Assembly (NCBI GenBank): GCA_030374805.1
Contig: JARGSG010000019.1
Span: 372,001 to 436,000, forward strand
Reading direction: 5' to 3'
Length of the DNA stretch: 64,000 bases
Source: Gracilaria gracilis
Lineage: Eukaryota; Rhodophyta; Florideophyceae; Gracilariales; Gracilariaceae
Position 1 is the stretch's first letter, and every line of letters starts with the position of its first letter. The position numbers and the translations under genes are program-made. Below, piece after piece: positions 62,737 through 64,000 of this stretch. A model generated the notes under the pieces. The model ran no database searches. It was given only the letters and a program-made list of their open reading frames with translations, and had not been told where the DNA came from.

Positions 62737-63573
62737 ATGCAGAAGTACTTTCGCTTGTACAATTGCGGGTTTGAGGATATGGTAGAGATGGACGAGACGT
62801 TGCGCAGAGATGGTGTGTCTCTGTTAGGAAAAGTTCAACTGGTTCTCATGGACCCTCCGTACAACATCCGAGGGAACAAGGACCTAAACAACAGCTGGTA
62901 CGATGTACTGAGCCCTCAGAACATGGAGAAGGCTGCAAAGCTTCTCTCAAGACTGCTACGTCCTGGGGGCCATTTCGTGATATTTAGTGCTTTCGAGCAG
63001 GTCCAGCAATGGAGAAATGTACTTTCTGCCATTGGGGCAAAAGACGAAAACCGAGTACCAAGGCGTTCATTTGTTGTGGACCAGGTCCCAATGCACTTTG
63101 TACGGTCGCAAGGCAACCCGATGCGTAACCCTGAACGTAGGTCGTGCTCCCTTTTCCCTGCAATGGAGTATGCTGTACATGGAGTTCGAAATGGTCTCAG
63201 CTACGCGCAGCAGCATGTGATGGTGAACTATGGGGACTTCAATTTCGTGCAGTCGAGGTACTCGGGGTGCCACAGTGTCATTGACCAGGTACCCCCCATG
63301 TCTAATGGGGAGCCTCTTCAGTGGAAGAGGAAGAAGGAAGGTGGGGGCTACGTTTTACAAAAGGTGAGGTCCGAACAGAAACCTAGGGCAATGTTGAAGG
63401 AGCTAATCAGTCGGGTTTCCCAGGCTGGGGATATTGTGGTCGACTTGTTTGCGGGGACGTTTTCGAGAGCAATGGCATTCATGGAGTTACAACAGAATCG
63501 TAGGTTCATCGGGTGTGAGCAAGACCCTGACTGCTTTGCTCATGCTAGGCACGCCGCAATTATTCAATTCTAA
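62737..63573 (+). CDS. Beta-class DNA adenine-N6 (or N4-cytosine) methyltransferase
   Basis: 278 residues starting MQKYFRLYNCGFEDMVEMDE. Motif IV is LVLMDPPYNIRG (DPPY at 39-42) and comes before motif I, DIVVDLFAGTFSRAMAFMEL, followed by RRFIGCEQDPDCF. This order defines beta-class amino-methyltransferases such as CcrM and HinfI. It differs from the eukaryotic METTL3/METTL4 group, which uses DPPW. QKPRAMLKELISRVSQAGD is the usual linker between target-recognition region and motif I. DPPY favours adenine-N6, though N4-cytosine cannot be ruled out. The glycine-rich part of motif I is reduced (FAGT rather than FAGSGTT). The gene sits in one frame with its neighbours, nearly end to end. A bacterial or phage origin is likely. 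Confidence 0.82.
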   Translation: MQKYFRLYNCGFEDMVEMDETLRRDGVSLLGKVQLVLMDPPYNIRGNKDLNNSWYDVLSPQNMEKAAKLLSRLLRPGGHFVIFSAFEQVQQWRNVLSAIGAKDENRVPRRSFVVDQVPMHFVRSQGNPMRNPERRSCSLFPAMEYAVHGVRNGLSYAQQHVMVNYGDFNFVQSRYSGCHSVIDQVPPMSNGEPLQWKRKKEGGGYVLQKVRSEQKPRAMLKELISRVSQAGDIVVDLFAGTFSRAMAFMELQQNRRFIGCEQDPDCFAHARHAAIIQF

Positions 63574-63810
63574 TTGTGCGTGCCGGAAAATGAGACAGAT
63601 ATCCAGGTAAGGCAGGAAGTTCGGAATGCTATGATTAGGGTGTTGAACTTATTTGCGAAGTGGAATGTCCGCCCATCGAGATCATGGAAGGCTCCATCCG
63701 GCTACCCCCAGTACCAAAAGTTTCCTACGTATATTGTGGACTTTCTTGCGTCAATGTGGCGGGATGAGAGCTTGGTCACGACTGGTAGGCGTAAGGCCCT
63801 TCACGAATAG
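63574..63810 (+). CDS. Small reading frame between methyltransferase and SET-like domain
   Basis: 78 codons in the same frame as the methyltransferase and directly after it, without an ATG at the start. Sequence such as YPQYQKFPTYIVDFLASMWR and ESLVTTGRRKALHE looks coding. A good splice donor (CAG|GTAAGG, about 63606-63614) and a good acceptor (TTTGCAG, about 63829-63835) frame most of it, so it could be an intron instead. Function unknown. Confidence 0.35.
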   Translation: MCVPENETDIQVRQEVRNAMIRVLNLFAKWNVRPSRSWKAPSGYPQYQKFPTYIVDFLASMWRDESLVTTGRRKALHE

Positions 63811-64000
63811 CCGAAACCTTTGCAGGGAAAGATAGGGCTTCTGGATTGGAATGCAATGTTGGCACTGGAAGCGACGATGTGCGGTTGTCGTATCGGGAAG
63901 TGGACGATTTGCCACCCTGGCGCAGGAGTGGGGGTGTTCACTACACGCCGGTTCATGGAAAATGAAGAGATATGTTACTTCTATGGAACACTGGTGTACC
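63811..64000 (+). CDS. SET-like domain, N-terminal part (cut by window edge)
   Basis: The frame continues to the end of the window: GLLDWNAMLALEATMCGCRI, then HPGAGVGVFTTRRFMENEEI and CYFYGTLVY. The G-x-G-V-F-x-T-x-x-x-(8)-Y-x-G arrangement is the N-terminal signature of SET domains, which methylate protein lysines. It is the same frame and strand as the DNA methyltransferase, which suggests one functional unit. The catalytic NHS and GEELxxDY motifs would lie beyond the edge, so the call is provisional. Confidence 0.5.

Overview
This is a nuclear window from a eukaryote with small, mostly intron-free genes. Its content includes histone H3, a U5 snRNP GTPase, ER-membrane and OST subunits, mitochondrial ATP synthase parts, UFMylation and a tubulin-cofactor-C family protein. 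Intact UFL1 argues against most fungi. Compact gene spacing, few short introns, and mobile DNA with very short LTRs fit a red alga of the florideophyte (Chondrus-like) type. That placement is inference; no plastid or rRNA marker is present to prove it.

Region 1 (1-36,850) is ordinary gene-dense chromosome. In order: EMC4 (-), DDX54/DBP10 (+), TBCCD1 (+), ribophorin II (-), inositol polyphosphate 5-phosphatase with a C2-like tail (+), histone H3 with one intron (+), SNU114/EFTUD2 (-), an F-box protein (-), ATP synthase subunit d (-), UFL1 (+), a tiny two-exon UQCC6/BRAWNIN-like gene (-), a spliced secreted Kunitz inhibitor (-), a CCHC zinc-knuckle protein (+), the F1-ATPase assembly factor ATP11 with two introns (+), an AT-hook protein with a DnaJ-like zinc cluster (-), an Rdx/SelW-like protein (-) and a CHCHD2/10-type twin CX9C protein (-). 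Four mitochondrial genes (ATP5H/ATP7, UQCC6-like, ATP11, CHCHD2/10) lie here. All recognised introns fall in H3 and in the 27-32 kb block.

Region 2 (37,051-55,500) is a pile of mobile elements. A 6.5-kb Mutator-like element has 288-bp terminal inverted repeats, a Ulp1-type protease, two FAR1-like fingers, a DDE transposase and a SWIM finger. Next is a Copia-type LTR fossil (43,630-48,201) flanked by the duplication ATCCC. A PIF/Harbinger element (43,688-46,089) sits inside one of its LTRs at a duplicated TTA. Beyond are a second, more decayed Mutator-like element on the minus strand and a gag-like fossil interrupted by a small palindromic MITE built from ATATGGCC motifs.

Region 3 (55,900-64,000) is the most unusual part. 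On the minus strand lies a protein set with a ParB-like DGYHR motif. On the plus strand are an unknown acidic protein, a bacterial-type beta-class DNA adenine methyltransferase (DPPY before FAGT) and a reading frame entering a SET-like domain at the window edge. Between these diverging sets is a 1.6-kb repeat island: five copies of a roughly 64-bp near-perfect palindrome and about four 122-bp tandem repeats, each with its own hairpin. I read it as an undescribed accessory element or chromatin-modifying cassette; it continues past the right edge. No tRNA, rRNA or CRISPR array was seen.
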